A stretch of 19,500 bases of DNA from Rhodoluna sp. (GCA_017984715.1 JAGNYY010000006.1:1-19500), one strand, 5' to 3'. Numbered from the stretch's first letter, positions 5,665 through 14,285 are shown. Program-made: numbers and translations. Notes: generated by a model from the letters alone, not told the origin.

Positions 5665-7185
5665 ATCAAACCGATAGATTCAAGACTCCTTCGGGAGGCA
5701 GGTGCGGCCCGCTGGTTCATCGCCGGCGTGGTCGCCCTTGCCATGCTTGGATCTGCCGCGACGGTGACAATTTCGTGGTCTCTGGCCTTTTTTGTGAGTC
5801 AAGTATTTATAGAACACGCGACCCTAGAGTCAGTTAGTTTCTGCTTTGGCTGGTTGGCAATCGGAGGAGTAACCAAAGCTTTCGTCGCCTGGCTCCAAGA
5901 ATTCTTGGCAACGAGAGCCGCCGCCGCCGTTAAAATCGAGCTGAGACAAAAACTATTTGGTGCAGTCGAGAAGCTCGGCCCTTCTTGGCTGGCGAAGAAA
6001 AGTATCGCCGAAGTCAACCTTCTCGCAACGACAGGGTTAGATGCGCTAGAGCCATACTTTTCCAAGTACCTGCCACAGTTGGTTTACACAGCTATGGTTA
6101 CACCAGCTTTTCTCACAATCATCTGGCTCACCGACTTACCCAGCGGCGTGACGCTATTAGTTACATTGCCCTTGATTCCCATCTTTATGATTCTTATCGG
6201 TTGGGCGACTAAGTCGATTCAGCAGCGTCAGCTTGATTCATTGACCCAGTTATCGCAGCACTTCCTTGAGGTCTTGCGGGGCTTGACCACTCTAAAAATA
6301 TTCGGAAGAGTTGACGCTCAGACGCACACCCTTGAGCGCGTGAGTAGAGACCATCGTCAACGCACCATGAAGGTGTTGCGTGTTTCATTTCTATCTGGCT
6401 TCGCACTTGAATTGATTGCCAGTCTTGCTGTCGCATTGATAGCCGTGTCGATTGGCCTGCGGTTGCTGAGCGGTGAACTAACGCTGATGGTGGGCTTGTT
6501 CGTCTTACTGCTTGCACCCGAAACCTATTTGCCGCTCAGGCAAGTAGGAGCGCATTTTCATGCTTCGGCAGAAGGCGTTGCGGCATCGTCTGGCATTCTG
6601 GACATCATCCAAGAGGCTGAGTTGAAATCGGAATCAAGTGCAGCACCTGGCGTCGGCGAATACGAATTTAATCTTGGTGAACTAACCGTGATGGTCGGCC
6701 CGTCTGGTGTCGGCAAATCCTCAATCTTTAGACAGCTACTGGGTTTTGACTCACCGAGCGATGCGTTGGAACTCGATCAAGTTTCGTGGATGCCGCAGGC
6801 TTCGAGGCTATTCAATGGCTCTGTGAAGACCAACATCGTCGGACCGGGTCGAAAAGTCGATGAATCTATGTTGCGCGCAGCCTGCGAATTTGCTGCTCTT
6901 GATGACTTGGCTGCCGAGCATGAGGTCGGTGTTGCCGGGGCTTCGGTGTCCGGTGGGCAAGCTCAACGGATTTGCCTAGCTCGCGCCTTTTACCGAGCGC
7001 TTGAATCGAATTGCAGTCACCTTCTGTTGGACGAACCGATTTCCGCCTTGGATGAAGCTCGGGCTTCAGTAGTAGTGCAATCACTAAAGGGGTTCGCAGC
7101 CAGAGGTCTAACGGTAGTGGCGATTTCACACCAAAGGCTGCTTGTCGATTCGGCCGATCGAGTTATCGAGGTCGCAAATGCCTAA
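5665..7185 (+). CDS. cydD: CydD, subunit of the CydDC ABC transporter; apparent ATC start codon
   Basis: Half of the heterodimeric CydDC exporter needed to assemble cytochrome bd (reported to move cysteine/glutathione, with haem involvement also proposed). Counted from an ATC at 5665 it has 506 residues: six membrane segments, then an ATPase domain with Walker A GPSGVGKS (345-352), Q-loop WMPQ, signature SGGQ (429-432), Walker B LLLDEP (D456, E457) and H-loop H489. All catalytic residues are kept, but the domain is compact at about 190 residues. Start choice: the first in-frame ATG/GTG/TTG after the cydB stop is GTG 5728, which has no ribosome site close by and cuts into the first membrane helix. 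Reading from ATC 5665 gives (I)KPIDSRLLR, like the KPxDPRLLR start of CydD proteins, five bases after AGGA. The ATC start is an inference. Confidence 0.93.
   Translation: MKPIDSRLLREAGAARWFIAGVVALAMLGSAATVTISWSLAFFVSQVFIEHATLESVSFCFGWLAIGGVTKAFVAWLQEFLATRAAAAVKIELRQKLFGAVEKLGPSWLAKKSIAEVNLLATTGLDALEPYFSKYLPQLVYTAMVTPAFLTIIWLTDLPSGVTLLVTLPLIPIFMILIGWATKSIQQRQLDSLTQLSQHFLEVLRGLTTLKIFGRVDAQTHTLERVSRDHRQRTMKVLRVSFLSGFALELIASLAVALIAVSIGLRLLSGELTLMVGLFVLLLAPETYLPLRQVGAHFHASAEGVAASSGILDIIQEAELKSESSAAPGVGEYEFNLGELTVMVGPSGVGKSSIFRQLLGFDSPSDALELDQVSWMPQASRLFNGSVKTNIVGPGRKVDESMLRAACEFAALDDLAAEHEVGVAGASVSGGQAQRICLARAFYRALESNCSHLLLDEPISALDEARASVVVQSLKGFAARGLTVVAISHQRLLVDSADRVIEVANA
5686..5697 (+). repeat. 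UUCG-tetraloop hairpin in the cydD 5' coding region
   Basis: CTCC-TTCG-GGAG is a 4-bp stem closed by a C(UUCG)G tetraloop, one of the most stable RNA loops. It lies 18 bases after the end of the putative ATC start codon. It may simply be coding sequence (LLRE). A paused or positioned ribosome could help a poor start codon, but this is speculation. Confidence 0.4.
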
Positions 7186-8833
7186 GGGTTTCAAGCGACT
7201 CATAATGATCGGTCTTCCACGCGACAAGTACTTCGGTTGGGGTCTCTTGGTTTCCGCGCTTCAGGGGCTATCGGCAGTCGCACTGCTAGCCGCTTCCGCA
7301 TGGCTAATTTCCCGGGCTGCTGAAGTTAATTCAATTGTCTATTTGGGCGTCGCTATTGTTGGGGTTCGCGGGTTCGCGGTGGGTAGAGCCGCCTTTAGGT
7401 ACTTCGAGCGCCTATTGCTCCACGAGTCGGCATTCCGAATGCTGGCCTCGAGACGTCCTCAGATTTTCGAAAGGCTAGCGCCATTTATTCCAGCGGGTGT
7501 GTCCCGGGTTGGTCGCGGCGAGGCCATGGCAAGAGTCGTCAACGATGTCGACGAGCTGCAAAACCTTTCGCTTCGGGTGGTTGCACCATTAGTGCAGTCG
7601 GTTTTCGTGTCGGTTGCATCGGTGTTCTTCATCTGGCTTCTGTTACCAGAGGCTGGTCTCGCCTTGATGCTCGTTTTGCTAGCCGCATTCTTCGTTGCCA
7701 TTCCTGTGAGCGCGAGACTTGCAAGTCAAAGCGACCGTTCCACGGCGCCGCTGCGGGCTCGCATGTCCGACCTGACTCTCGATTTATTGGAAAACTTGGA
7801 TGTTTACATTGCATATGGCTGGGTTGAGGCGAAACGGGCAGAATTCAATCAGATTGAGGTTGAGCTTCGAAAGTCCATCGCCAAATCGGCTGTTTCAAAT
7901 GGTCTTGGCGCTTCGCTGTTCACGTTGCTTTCTACCTCGGCGGTCCTTGCAGGAGCTTGGTTTGGCGGGGTTGCAGTTAGCAGCCAGTCTGTGCCCGGGG
8001 CCAGTCTTGCTGTGTTTGTGCTCCTTCCGCTGGCGATTTTCGAAGTTATTCAGGCTGCTCAACCGGCGTTTTCGGCTTACCGAAAATACGAGGTAAGTGC
8101 GGAGCGCGTCTCCGAGTTGCTCGATCGTCAAGTTCCGAAGGAGCTTCGGATCGAAGCAGGCGACCGAGCGCTTGAACGCTTCGAGTCCATCGAGCTGCGT
8201 TCCGTGTCGATCACTTACCCTGAAACTCTTGAACCCGCATTGGAGAATTTCGATTTATCAATCAGGCCAGGCGAGAGCGTCATGCTTTTCGGTGAGAGCG
8301 GTGCAGGTAAAAGCTCCGTCGCACTCCTGCTCGCTAGGCTCATCCAGCCAAGTTCGGGGGAGTATCTGATTGACGGAGAACGCGCAGGAGTTTACGAGCT
8401 TTCTGCTGTTCGGCGGATTGTCGGTTTAGTTGAACAGAACCCCATGGTGTTTCTTGGCGATGTGCGGGCGAACCTGATGTTTGCCAAACCTGGCGCGTCG
8501 GACGCGGAGCTTAAGGAAGTTCTATCCCAGGTTGGTCTGTGGTCCATGTTTGCCGACAGAGAAGGTCTCAACACGCAACTTGGTGATCGCGGTGTTCTGA
8601 TTTCGGGAGGAGAAGCGCAGCGTCTCGCGCTTGCTCGAGCCATCCTGGCGCAGTTCCAGGTCCTTATCTTGGATGAACCCACAGCAAACGTTGACAGCGA
8701 TACTGCGGGTGTTCTAATTTCTGACTTGCTTAGAGTTGCACGTGGCTCAGGAGATCGCGCTGTTGTTCTAATCAGTCACGAGGAGCGCTTTAGAGCGCTG
8801 GTCGACCGCCTGGTGAAGGTTTCTAAGAAATAG
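7178..8833 (+). CDS. cydC: CydC, subunit of the CydDC ABC transporter
   Basis: The partner half-transporter of CydD; 551 residues from the ATG at 7178. That ATG overlaps the cydD stop by 8 bp (ATGCCTAA) and has CGAGG six to ten bases upstream, so it is preferred to a longer TTG reading at 7142. The membrane domain (about residues 1-310) starts with the typical LLASAWLISRAAEV-type segment and carries GRAAFRYFERLLLHESAFRMLA, well kept in CydC. The ATPase domain has Walker A GESGAGKS (372-379), signature SGGE (476-479), Walker B ILDEP (D499, E500) and H-loop H534; it is of ordinary size, unlike CydD. It ends 11 bp inside the convergent pabC, and no terminator is visible at the junction. Confidence 0.97.
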   Translation: MPKGFKRLIMIGLPRDKYFGWGLLVSALQGLSAVALLAASAWLISRAAEVNSIVYLGVAIVGVRGFAVGRAAFRYFERLLLHESAFRMLASRRPQIFERLAPFIPAGVSRVGRGEAMARVVNDVDELQNLSLRVVAPLVQSVFVSVASVFFIWLLLPEAGLALMLVLLAAFFVAIPVSARLASQSDRSTAPLRARMSDLTLDLLENLDVYIAYGWVEAKRAEFNQIEVELRKSIAKSAVSNGLGASLFTLLSTSAVLAGAWFGGVAVSSQSVPGASLAVFVLLPLAIFEVIQAAQPAFSAYRKYEVSAERVSELLDRQVPKELRIEAGDRALERFESIELRSVSITYPETLEPALENFDLSIRPGESVMLFGESGAGKSSVALLLARLIQPSSGEYLIDGERAGVYELSAVRRIVGLVEQNPMVFLGDVRANLMFAKPGASDAELKEVLSQVGLWSMFADREGLNTQLGDRGVLISGGEAQRLALARAILAQFQVLILDEPTANVDSDTAGVLISDLLRVARGSGDRAVVLISHEERFRALVDRLVKVSKK

Positions 8834-9617
8834 CTGAAGAAAGCAATCGAAGCCGTTTGCTGAAGGCATCGAAGTGGGTTGGTTTGCCAACCGGCCCACC
8901 GAGGTCAACCCAATCTGTCACCACTCGAATGCCTTGTAGTGAGCTGAGTGCCCAGATTTCTAGCCCAACCAGGTCGGCTGGTTTCACTCGTTCGGACCTT
9001 GTTTCAAAACCCATTTGTTTGGCGATGCCAAAAACCTCGTTGCGCGTGACGCTTGGCAGCCACGGCAGGTCATCCGAGCTGGAACACAACGTGTCTCCTC
9101 GCCACCAAACGATAGAACTGAGTGCACCTTCGAGGATGAAGCCGTCTTCGTCTGTGATCACAGCTTCATCCGCGCCATGCATTTTGGCGTTGCGTCGCAT
9201 CTGCATTCCAAGGCTGAGATCAGGGCCTTTCACCGCTGGGTTCTGCCTAGGGTCTGGTTCGGGCAGAGTCCAAAGCGCAATGTCGCCAAGTTGGCTTGGG
9301 GCTTCACGCAGCCGAAGGAACAAGTGGTTTGGTGAATCTGCTTCGCCGTGAAACTCGATTCGTGGAAACCACCTTCCTTCGCTTGGAATCTTGGCCTTGA
9401 CTGCTTCAAAAAACAAAGGAAGGAAGGGTGCGCACTCTGGTCGGATTTCGGTTACCCAGCGCGCGAAACGCTCGAAGTGCGCATCGATACTTCGAGCTCT
9501 TCCATCTTCGACCAGCCAGCTGTCGGCAACTTCGAGTTGAACTTCATTTTCTTGGGCCGAGGTGACCAATTCGAGGTTGCCGTTTCGGAAGCAGAAGAAC
9601 TGCGTGGTTTCGTCCAT
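8823..9617 (-). CDS. pabC: Class IV PLP aminotransferase-fold protein, probable aminodeoxychorismate lyase
   Basis: Probably cleaves 4-amino-4-deoxychorismate to para-aminobenzoate and pyruvate for folate synthesis. It has 264 residues. The likely PLP lysine is K130 (AVKGPD), followed by a dEA segment (HGADEAVI, 148-154) and the cofactor-contact glutamate in FILEG (E163), as in D-amino-acid transaminase/ADC lyase proteins. The ATG at 9617 is chosen because AGGAGG lies six bases upstream; the GTG one codon earlier would be only three bases away. Assignment to PabC rather than a branched-chain or D-amino-acid transaminase rests on the adjacent divergent pabB and the short length. The gene converges on cydC, with the stop codons overlapping by 11 bp. 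Confidence 0.82.
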   Translation of the reverse strand: MDETTQFFCFRNGNLELVTSAQENEVQLEVADSWLVEDGRARSIDAHFERFARWVTEIRPECAPFLPLFFEAVKAKIPSEGRWFPRIEFHGEADSPNHLFLRLREAPSQLGDIALWTLPEPDPRQNPAVKGPDLSLGMQMRRNAKMHGADEAVITDEDGFILEGALSSIVWWRGDTLCSSSDDLPWLPSVTRNEVFGIAKQMGFETRSERVKPADLVGLEIWALSSLQGIRVVTDWVDLGGPVGKPTHFDAFSKRLRLLSSAIS

Positions 9618-9702
9618 CACTTGCCTCCTGAATCCTGGTCTGTTGCGTCTAATCTAGATGAAGATTGAATCTCATCCCAATCGCTATTCACAAGGAGCCA
9701 AG

Positions 9703-10989
9703 ATGCCACTGTTTAGCGCATTCCTTGGCGGTTGGGTTCAACCCGCAGATGTGTTTGCTCAGTTTTATCGTCTTGAACCATTCGCCTTTTGGCTGGATGG
9801 AGAATTTGCACCCACTGAACGTTTTACTGTTCTAGGCGCCGGCGCTGGGCTTGGGGAAGCCGCCGATGTTCGTGGCGAACTCGCCAGTTTTGACAGCGCC
9901 CCCAACTCCGAATTGCCGTTCAAGTGGCGCCCCGGTTTAGTTGGTTTCATCAGTTACGAAGGTGAAAATGCGTTCATGGCAGCTGATCGCGCCATTGTCT
10001 TTGACCACGAGAAGCAAGGGATTTATTTCGTCGGTCAGTTCGAGAATCAAAAGTCGTTTGATCACTGGCACCATGGAGCTTTGCTCCGACTCGGCCTATC
10101 TGGTGGGCAAGTCGCTAACTATCTACTCGGTCTGCCGAAACCTATGGGCCCAACCAGTTCAAGCCTTCGTCACTCGGCAGGTGAGTACCTCCGATTAATC
10201 GAGAATGTTCAAACTCATATCGCAGCCGGAGACGTATATCAGCTTTGTTTGACAAATCAGATTGATGTAGAGACGGACATTGATCCACTACATGTATTTC
10301 TGCGATTGCGAGAAAGTAACCCAGCGCCCTACTCTGCTTTCGTCCGTTTTGGCCCGAGAAGCCTAGTTTCCTCATCGCCAGAACAGTTTCTTCAGGTTAG
10401 TGCCGATGGTGAGGTTAGTTCTAAGCCGATTAAGGGAACCCGACCACGCGGAGTGACGGTCGAGCAGGACTCAATGATCGCCTCTGAGTTGCAAACCGAC
10501 CTGAAAGAACGTGCCGAAAATCTCATGATTGTTGACCTGATGCGCAACGATATTGGTCGAGTGTCAGCGGTTGGGTCGGTTGCCGTACCCAAGTTGTTTG
10601 ACATCGAAAGTTATGCAACGGTGCACCAGCTGGTCAGCACCGTAACCGGACTTTTGGCTGACGGCGAAGATGCCTGGAGTGCGGTTCAAGCGGCGTTCCC
10701 CGGCGGTTCAATGACAGGAGCACCAAAAATTCGCGCGATGGAACTCATCCGTGATTTTGAAAAAGGCCCTAGAGGCGTCTATTCGGGATGTGTTGGTTAC
10801 TTTGCTGGCGATGGTGCTGCGGAGTTTGCGATGACTATCCGCAGCGTTGTTTTCTTGGATGGCGTTGCCAGCATCGGTGTGGGTGGTGGCATCACTATCG
10901 ACTCTGATCCGGCATCCGAGTTGGAAGAAACGAAGTTGAAAGCCAGGGCGCTTCTAGCCGCCCTAAACGCAGCAGACCCATGGGCTTGA
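9703..10989 (+). CDS. pabB: Aminodeoxychorismate synthase component I
   Basis: Converts chorismate plus ammonia to 4-amino-4-deoxychorismate. It has 428 residues from the ATG at 9703, which has AAGGAG five bases upstream; a longer reading from 9658 has no such site. It belongs to the chorismate-binding family: SSSPEQFL near 225-232, PIKGTRPRG with K244, the long helix RAENLMIVDLMRNDIGRV, FPGGSMTGAPK, and a C-terminal GVGGGITIDSDPASELEET. The lysine in PIKGT marks PabB; anthranilate synthase TrpE has alanine there. There is no fused glutamine amidotransferase domain, so a separate PabA must supply ammonia; none is in the window. It is divergent from pabC across 85 bp. Confidence 0.93.
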   Translation: MPLFSAFLGGWVQPADVFAQFYRLEPFAFWLDGEFAPTERFTVLGAGAGLGEAADVRGELASFDSAPNSELPFKWRPGLVGFISYEGENAFMAADRAIVFDHEKQGIYFVGQFENQKSFDHWHHGALLRLGLSGGQVANYLLGLPKPMGPTSSSLRHSAGEYLRLIENVQTHIAAGDVYQLCLTNQIDVETDIDPLHVFLRLRESNPAPYSAFVRFGPRSLVSSSPEQFLQVSADGEVSSKPIKGTRPRGVTVEQDSMIASELQTDLKERAENLMIVDLMRNDIGRVSAVGSVAVPKLFDIESYATVHQLVSTVTGLLADGEDAWSAVQAAFPGGSMTGAPKIRAMELIRDFEKGPRGVYSGCVGYFAGDGAAEFAMTIRSVVFLDGVASIGVGGGITIDSDPASELEETKLKARALLAALNAADPWA

Positions 10990-10991
10990 TT

Positions 10992-11012
10992 GGTAACCTT
11001 TACCTAAGGGTT
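10992..11012 (+). promoter_or_regulatory. Small alternative hairpins between pabB and leuS
   Basis: GGTAA-CCT-TTACC (10992-11004) and AACCTT-TACCTA-AGGGTT (10995-11012, one G-U pair) overlap and cannot form together. The second is followed by only a short T run, so it would be a weak terminator at best. The 56-bp gap must also hold any leuS promoter; I find no convincing boxes. Confidence 0.2.
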
Positions 11013-11045
11013 TTCACACCCAGAGATTTCACGAAAAGCGAGTAA

Positions 11046-13553
11046 ATGACTGAGCAAAACGCGCCCGAAATGGCCGAAAACGAATACGACGTAGCCGCCA
11101 TCCAAGAGAAGTGGCTGCCGGTATGGGATGAGTTGCGTCCGTTTGCCTCAGGAAATAAGGGAGACACCCGCCCAAAGAAGTACGTGCTCGACATGTTCCC
11201 ATACCCTTCTGGTGACCTGCACATGGGGCACGCAGAGGCGTATGCGTTGGGTGATGTGATCTCTCGCTACTGGGTCCAAAAGGGCTACAACGTTATGCAC
11301 CCAATTGGTTGGGATAGCTTTGGCTTGCCTGCCGAGAACGCAGCAATCAAGCGTGGCCTCGACCCTAAGGGTTGGACCTACGACAATATCGCGCAGCAGA
11401 AGTCATCCATGCGCCGTTATGCCTGTTCATTCGACTGGGACCGCGTTCTGGTGACCTCAGACCCGATTTATTACCAGTGGAACCAGTGGCTGTTTCTAGA
11501 GTTCTTCAACAAGGGCCTTGCCTATCGCAAGAACTCTAACGTCAACTGGTGCCCAAGTTGCCAAACTGTGCTGGCCAATGAGCAGGTTGTTCAGGGCCTG
11601 TGCGAGCGCTGCGACAGCGTGGTTACCAAGAAAGCCCTGACCCAGTGGTACTTCAAGGTGACCGATTACGCTGACCGTCTACTGGACGACCTAGACACAC
11701 TTGAGGGCAACTGGCCTTCAAAGGTTTTGTCAATGCAGCGCAACTGGATCGGCCGATCACACGGCGCAGACGTTGAGTTTGAAATCGAGGGCCGCACCGA
11801 ACCGGTGACCGTTTTTACAACCCGCCCAGACACCCTATTTGGAGCGACCTTTATGGTGGTCGCCGCCGACAGCGCTCTTGCTGCGGAACTTGCAGCGGAC
11901 TCAAACCCAGAGATCCAGCGGGCATTCACAAAGTATCTTGAGATGGTCAAACAGTCGAACGATATCGAGCGCCTCGCCACCGACCGACCAAAGACTGGTG
12001 TTGACCTCGGTCGTTTCGCAATCAACCCGGTTAACGGTGAGAAGTTGCCAATTTGGGCGTCTGACTATGTTCTGGCTGACTACGGTCACGGTGCCATCAT
12101 GGCTGTCCCGGCTCATGACCAGCGCGACTTCGAGTTCGCAAAGGCGATGAACCTTCCTATTCGCACAGTTGTAGACGTCAAGGATGAAACGGGTGCGTCT
12201 ATCGACCCGTCTACCGGTGACGCCCCAACTACTGCCGCGGGCACTCTCATCAACTCTGGCCCGCTGAACGGGCTTGATAAGTTGTCGGCAATCGAAGAGA
12301 TCGCAAAGATTCTTGAGGCTGATGGCAAGGGCAGGAAGACTAAGAATTTCCGACTCCGAGACTGGTTGATTTCTCGCCAGCGTTACTGGGGAACCCCGAT
12401 TCCTATCATCCACTGCGAGATGTGTGGAGAAGTTCCTGTTCCGGCTGACCAACTACCCGTCTTGCTCCCTTCAGCCGAAGGTCTAGACCTCAAGCCAAAG
12501 GGGACTTCACCACTTGGCGGAGCGACCGACTGGGTCAACGTAGCCTGCCCTAAGTGTGCAATGCCAGCCAAGCGCGACACCGACACGATGGATACCTTTG
12601 TCGATTCATCCTGGTATTTCTTGCGCTTCCTCTCGCCAAACTCAACCGAGGTTGCATTTCCGGTTGATGAGGCCAAGGCGTGGGCTCCTGTTGACCAGTA
12701 TGTCGGCGGCGTAACCCACGCAATTCTGCACTTGCTGTACGCACGTTTCGTGACCAAGGTTCTTCACGACCTTGGCTACCTCGATTTTGAAGAGCCGTTC
12801 ACTCGCTTGCTCAACCAGGGAATGGTTTTGATGGGTGGAAGCGCGATGTCGAAGTCGCGAGGTAACCTCGTTGCCCTCAGTGAGCAGCTAGACGAACACG
12901 GCGTAGATGCCGTTCGTCTGACCATGTCGTTCGCTGGCCCACCAGAGGAAGACATTGACTGGGCCGATGTTTCTCCTGCCGGTTCGGCAAAGTTCCTGGC
13001 CCGCGCCTGGCGTGCAGCAAACGACGTGAAGTCTGCTCCGGGAACCCCGGCGGTTGGCGGTAATGCTGAGCTTCGCAAGGCAACTCACTCGTTCCTTCGC
13101 GATTTTGGACCATTGATTGAGAACTTCAAGTTCAACGTCGGTGTCGCAAAGATCATGGAGCTTGTCAACGCGCTTCGTAAGGCAATCGATGGAGCAGCCG
13201 GCGGGGCAGACCCAGCAGTTCGTGAAGCGGCTGAAACCGTTGCGAAGGCGCTGTCGCTCTTTGCTCCATACACAGCCGAGGACATGTGGCAAAAGTTGGG
13301 TCACCAGCCTGGCGTTGCACTAGCGAAGCTCGTTGATGCAGATCTTTCGCTTCTAGTTGAAAGTTCGATTGTTGCGATCGCTCAGGTCGATGGCAAAGTT
13401 CGTGACAAGTTCGAAGTTCCGGTCGACATCACCGAGGATGCCTTGCGAGAGCTTGCTTTGGCTTCGGATGCAGTCAAAAAGGCGATTGGTGACAAGCAGG
13501 TTGCCAACATAATCGTGCGCGCACCAAAGCTTGTCAACATCGCAACCAAATAG
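11046..13553 (+). CDS. leuS: Leucyl-tRNA synthetase
   Basis: Class Ia cytoplasmic enzyme that charges tRNA-Leu. At 835 residues it is full length for the bacterial type. The ATP-binding HIGH-type motif is HMGH at 59-62 ([15 protein letters not shown]). Zinc-finger-like cysteines occur in NWCPSC...CERC (about 172-193). The CP1 editing domain shows [14 protein letters not shown] and [19 protein letters not shown], which clear mischarged products. The second catalytic motif is MSKS at 601-604 (MSKSRGN). The C-terminal part carries the anticodon-binding helical bundle and tail. The ATG at 11046 has only a poor ribosome site (GCGAG). A strong terminator follows at 13574-13613. Confidence 0.98.
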   Translation: MTEQNAPEMAENEYDVAAIQEKWLPVWDELRPFASGNKGDTRPKKYVLDMFPYPSGDLHMGHAEAYALGDVISRYWVQKGYNVMHPIGWDSFGLPAENAAIKRGLDPKGWTYDNIAQQKSSMRRYACSFDWDRVLVTSDPIYYQWNQWLFLEFFNKGLAYRKNSNVNWCPSCQTVLANEQVVQGLCERCDSVVTKKALTQWYFKVTDYADRLLDDLDTLEGNWPSKVLSMQRNWIGRSHGADVEFEIEGRTEPVTVFTTRPDTLFGATFMVVAADSALAAELAADSNPEIQRAFTKYLEMVKQSNDIERLATDRPKTGVDLGRFAINPVNGEKLPIWASDYVLADYGHGAIMAVPAHDQRDFEFAKAMNLPIRTVVDVKDETGASIDPSTGDAPTTAAGTLINSGPLNGLDKLSAIEEIAKILEADGKGRKTKNFRLRDWLISRQRYWGTPIPIIHCEMCGEVPVPADQLPVLLPSAEGLDLKPKGTSPLGGATDWVNVACPKCAMPAKRDTDTMDTFVDSSWYFLRFLSPNSTEVAFPVDEAKAWAPVDQYVGGVTHAILHLLYARFVTKVLHDLGYLDFEEPFTRLLNQGMVLMGGSAMSKSRGNLVALSEQLDEHGVDAVRLTMSFAGPPEEDIDWADVSPAGSAKFLARAWRAANDVKSAPGTPAVGGNAELRKATHSFLRDFGPLIENFKFNVGVAKIMELVNALRKAIDGAAGGADPAVREAAETVAKALSLFAPYTAEDMWQKLGHQPGVALAKLVDADLSLLVESSIVAIAQVDGKVRDKFEVPVDITEDALRELALASDAVKKAIGDKQVANIIVRAPKLVNIATK

Positions 13554-13573
13554 GGTTTTCTCAACAGATCACT

Positions 13574-13613
13574 AATAAGGTCGCCTCGTTAATTCGGGGT
13601 GACCTTATTTTTT
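13574..13613 (+). terminator. Intrinsic terminator of leuS
   Basis: A 15-bp stem (13574-13588 with 13595-13609, including two G-U pairs) encloses the 6-base loop TTAATT and is followed by a T run (13608-13613). The outer 9 bp are AATAAGGTC/GACCTTATT. Reverse-direction function is also possible because the stem begins AATAA. It ends only four bases before the comEA start codon. Confidence 0.93.
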
Positions 13614-13617
13614 GGTC

Positions 13618-14220
13618 ATGGATGAAGTAATCACGCGTGTACGAGCGTTTGTAAAACAACCCGGCCCGAGTCGCCGGCTAGTTATCGCCCTACTTATGTT
13701 GGTTGCGCTTGCTGCTTTCGTCGTAAACACCTTTTCGGCTGAGTCAAGAGTAGAAACTTTGGCCTCAACTGCACGCCCTTCGGCGCTGAAAATTGAAAAA
13801 CCAAACTTCTTCGTCCACATCGTTGGCCAGGTTCGTAACCCCGGAATCTATTCGTTAGAGGTTGGCTCGCGCTTGATTGATGCCGTGGTTGCTTCGGGCG
13901 GGTTCCTCTCCAAAGCCGATCAAGCCAGCGTCAACCTTGCGCGGCAACTGAGTGACGGTGAGCAAGTGTTCGTTCTAGCGGTAGGTCAGTCAAGCAACGA
14001 AATAGCAGGCTCAGGTGCCTCGGGAGCAAGCTTGATTTCGATCAATCGAGCCTCGCAGGCAGAGCTCGAGGTGTTGCCCGGTGTTGGGCCGGCTCTCGCT
14101 GGGCGAATTATTGATTGGCGAAGCGCTAACGGGGGCTTCAAGAAACTCGAGGATTTGAAGAATGTTGGCGGCATAGGCGACAAGTTGTTTTCGGGCTTCT
14201 CAAAACAGATAACCCTCTGA
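13618..14220 (+). CDS. comEA: ComEA family DNA-binding competence protein
   Basis: Membrane-anchored receptor for DNA in natural transformation. It has 200 residues: a short cytoplasmic head, one membrane helix (about 21-38), a linker, an SLBB domain (about 64-121: FVHIVGQVRNPGIYSLEVG...GGFLSKADQASVNLARQL..GEQVFV) and a C-terminal helix-hairpin-helix pair (about 140-198: INRASQAELEVLPGVGPALAGRIIDWR...LKNVGGIG). The SLBB plus HhH order is typical of Gram-positive ComEA. The ATG at 13618 keeps the helix whole; no Shine-Dalgarno precedes it because the leuS terminator ends four bases before. A TTG six bases earlier lies in the terminator T run. Its stop overlaps a micro-ORF start (TGATG). Confidence 0.93.
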   Translation: MDEVITRVRAFVKQPGPSRRLVIALLMLVALAAFVVNTFSAESRVETLASTARPSALKIEKPNFFVHIVGQVRNPGIYSLEVGSRLIDAVVASGGFLSKADQASVNLARQLSDGEQVFVLAVGQSSNEIAGSGASGASLISINRASQAELEVLPGVGPALAGRIIDWRSANGGFKKLEDLKNVGGIGDKLFSGFSKQITL

Positions 14221-14285
14221 TGGTTTGGTTCGCTGCCATTGCGCTTTGGCTAATGATGTTCGCGCTGCTCGGAGTCGATTCATGA
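14220..14285 (+). CDS. 21-codon membrane micro-ORF between comEA and comEC (possibly a split-off first helix of ComEC)
   Basis: ATG at 14220 shares its A with the comEA TGA (TGATG), and its own TGA (14283-14285) overlaps the comEC ATG (ATGA). It encodes a single hydrophobic helix (MVWFAAIALWLMMFALLG, then VDS). It could be a coupling peptide that passes ribosomes from comEA to comEC. It could also be the original N-terminal helix of ComEC now in another frame, since actinobacterial ComEC proteins usually begin with two close membrane helices and the second here starts right at the comEC ATG. A sequencing error would look the same. It is too short to call firmly. Confidence 0.45.
   Translation: MVWFAAIALWLMMFALLGVDS

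Noticed and set aside
7142..7177. TTG-started extension of CydC
   Set aside because: Would overlap cydD much further; ATG 7178 has GAGG at good spacing and a standard short overlap.
8857..9351. 164-codon plus-strand ORF opposite pabC
   Set aside because: Serine/arginine-rich composition typical of an antisense frame; pabC on the other strand has clear PLP-enzyme motifs.
9658..9702. Upstream ATG as the pabB start
   Set aside because: No ribosome site precedes it, whereas ATG 9703 has AAGGAG at proper spacing and gives the usual N-terminus length.
11901..12452. 183-codon minus-strand ORF inside leuS
   Set aside because: Lies wholly opposite the well-conserved LeuS editing region, with no family resemblance and no ribosome site; a shadow frame.
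14225..14281. TTG-started extension of ComEC
   Set aside because: The 19 added residues are polar and cysteine/arginine-rich, unlike a ComEC N-terminus; ATG 14282 has a ribosome site and overlaps the micro-ORF stop.
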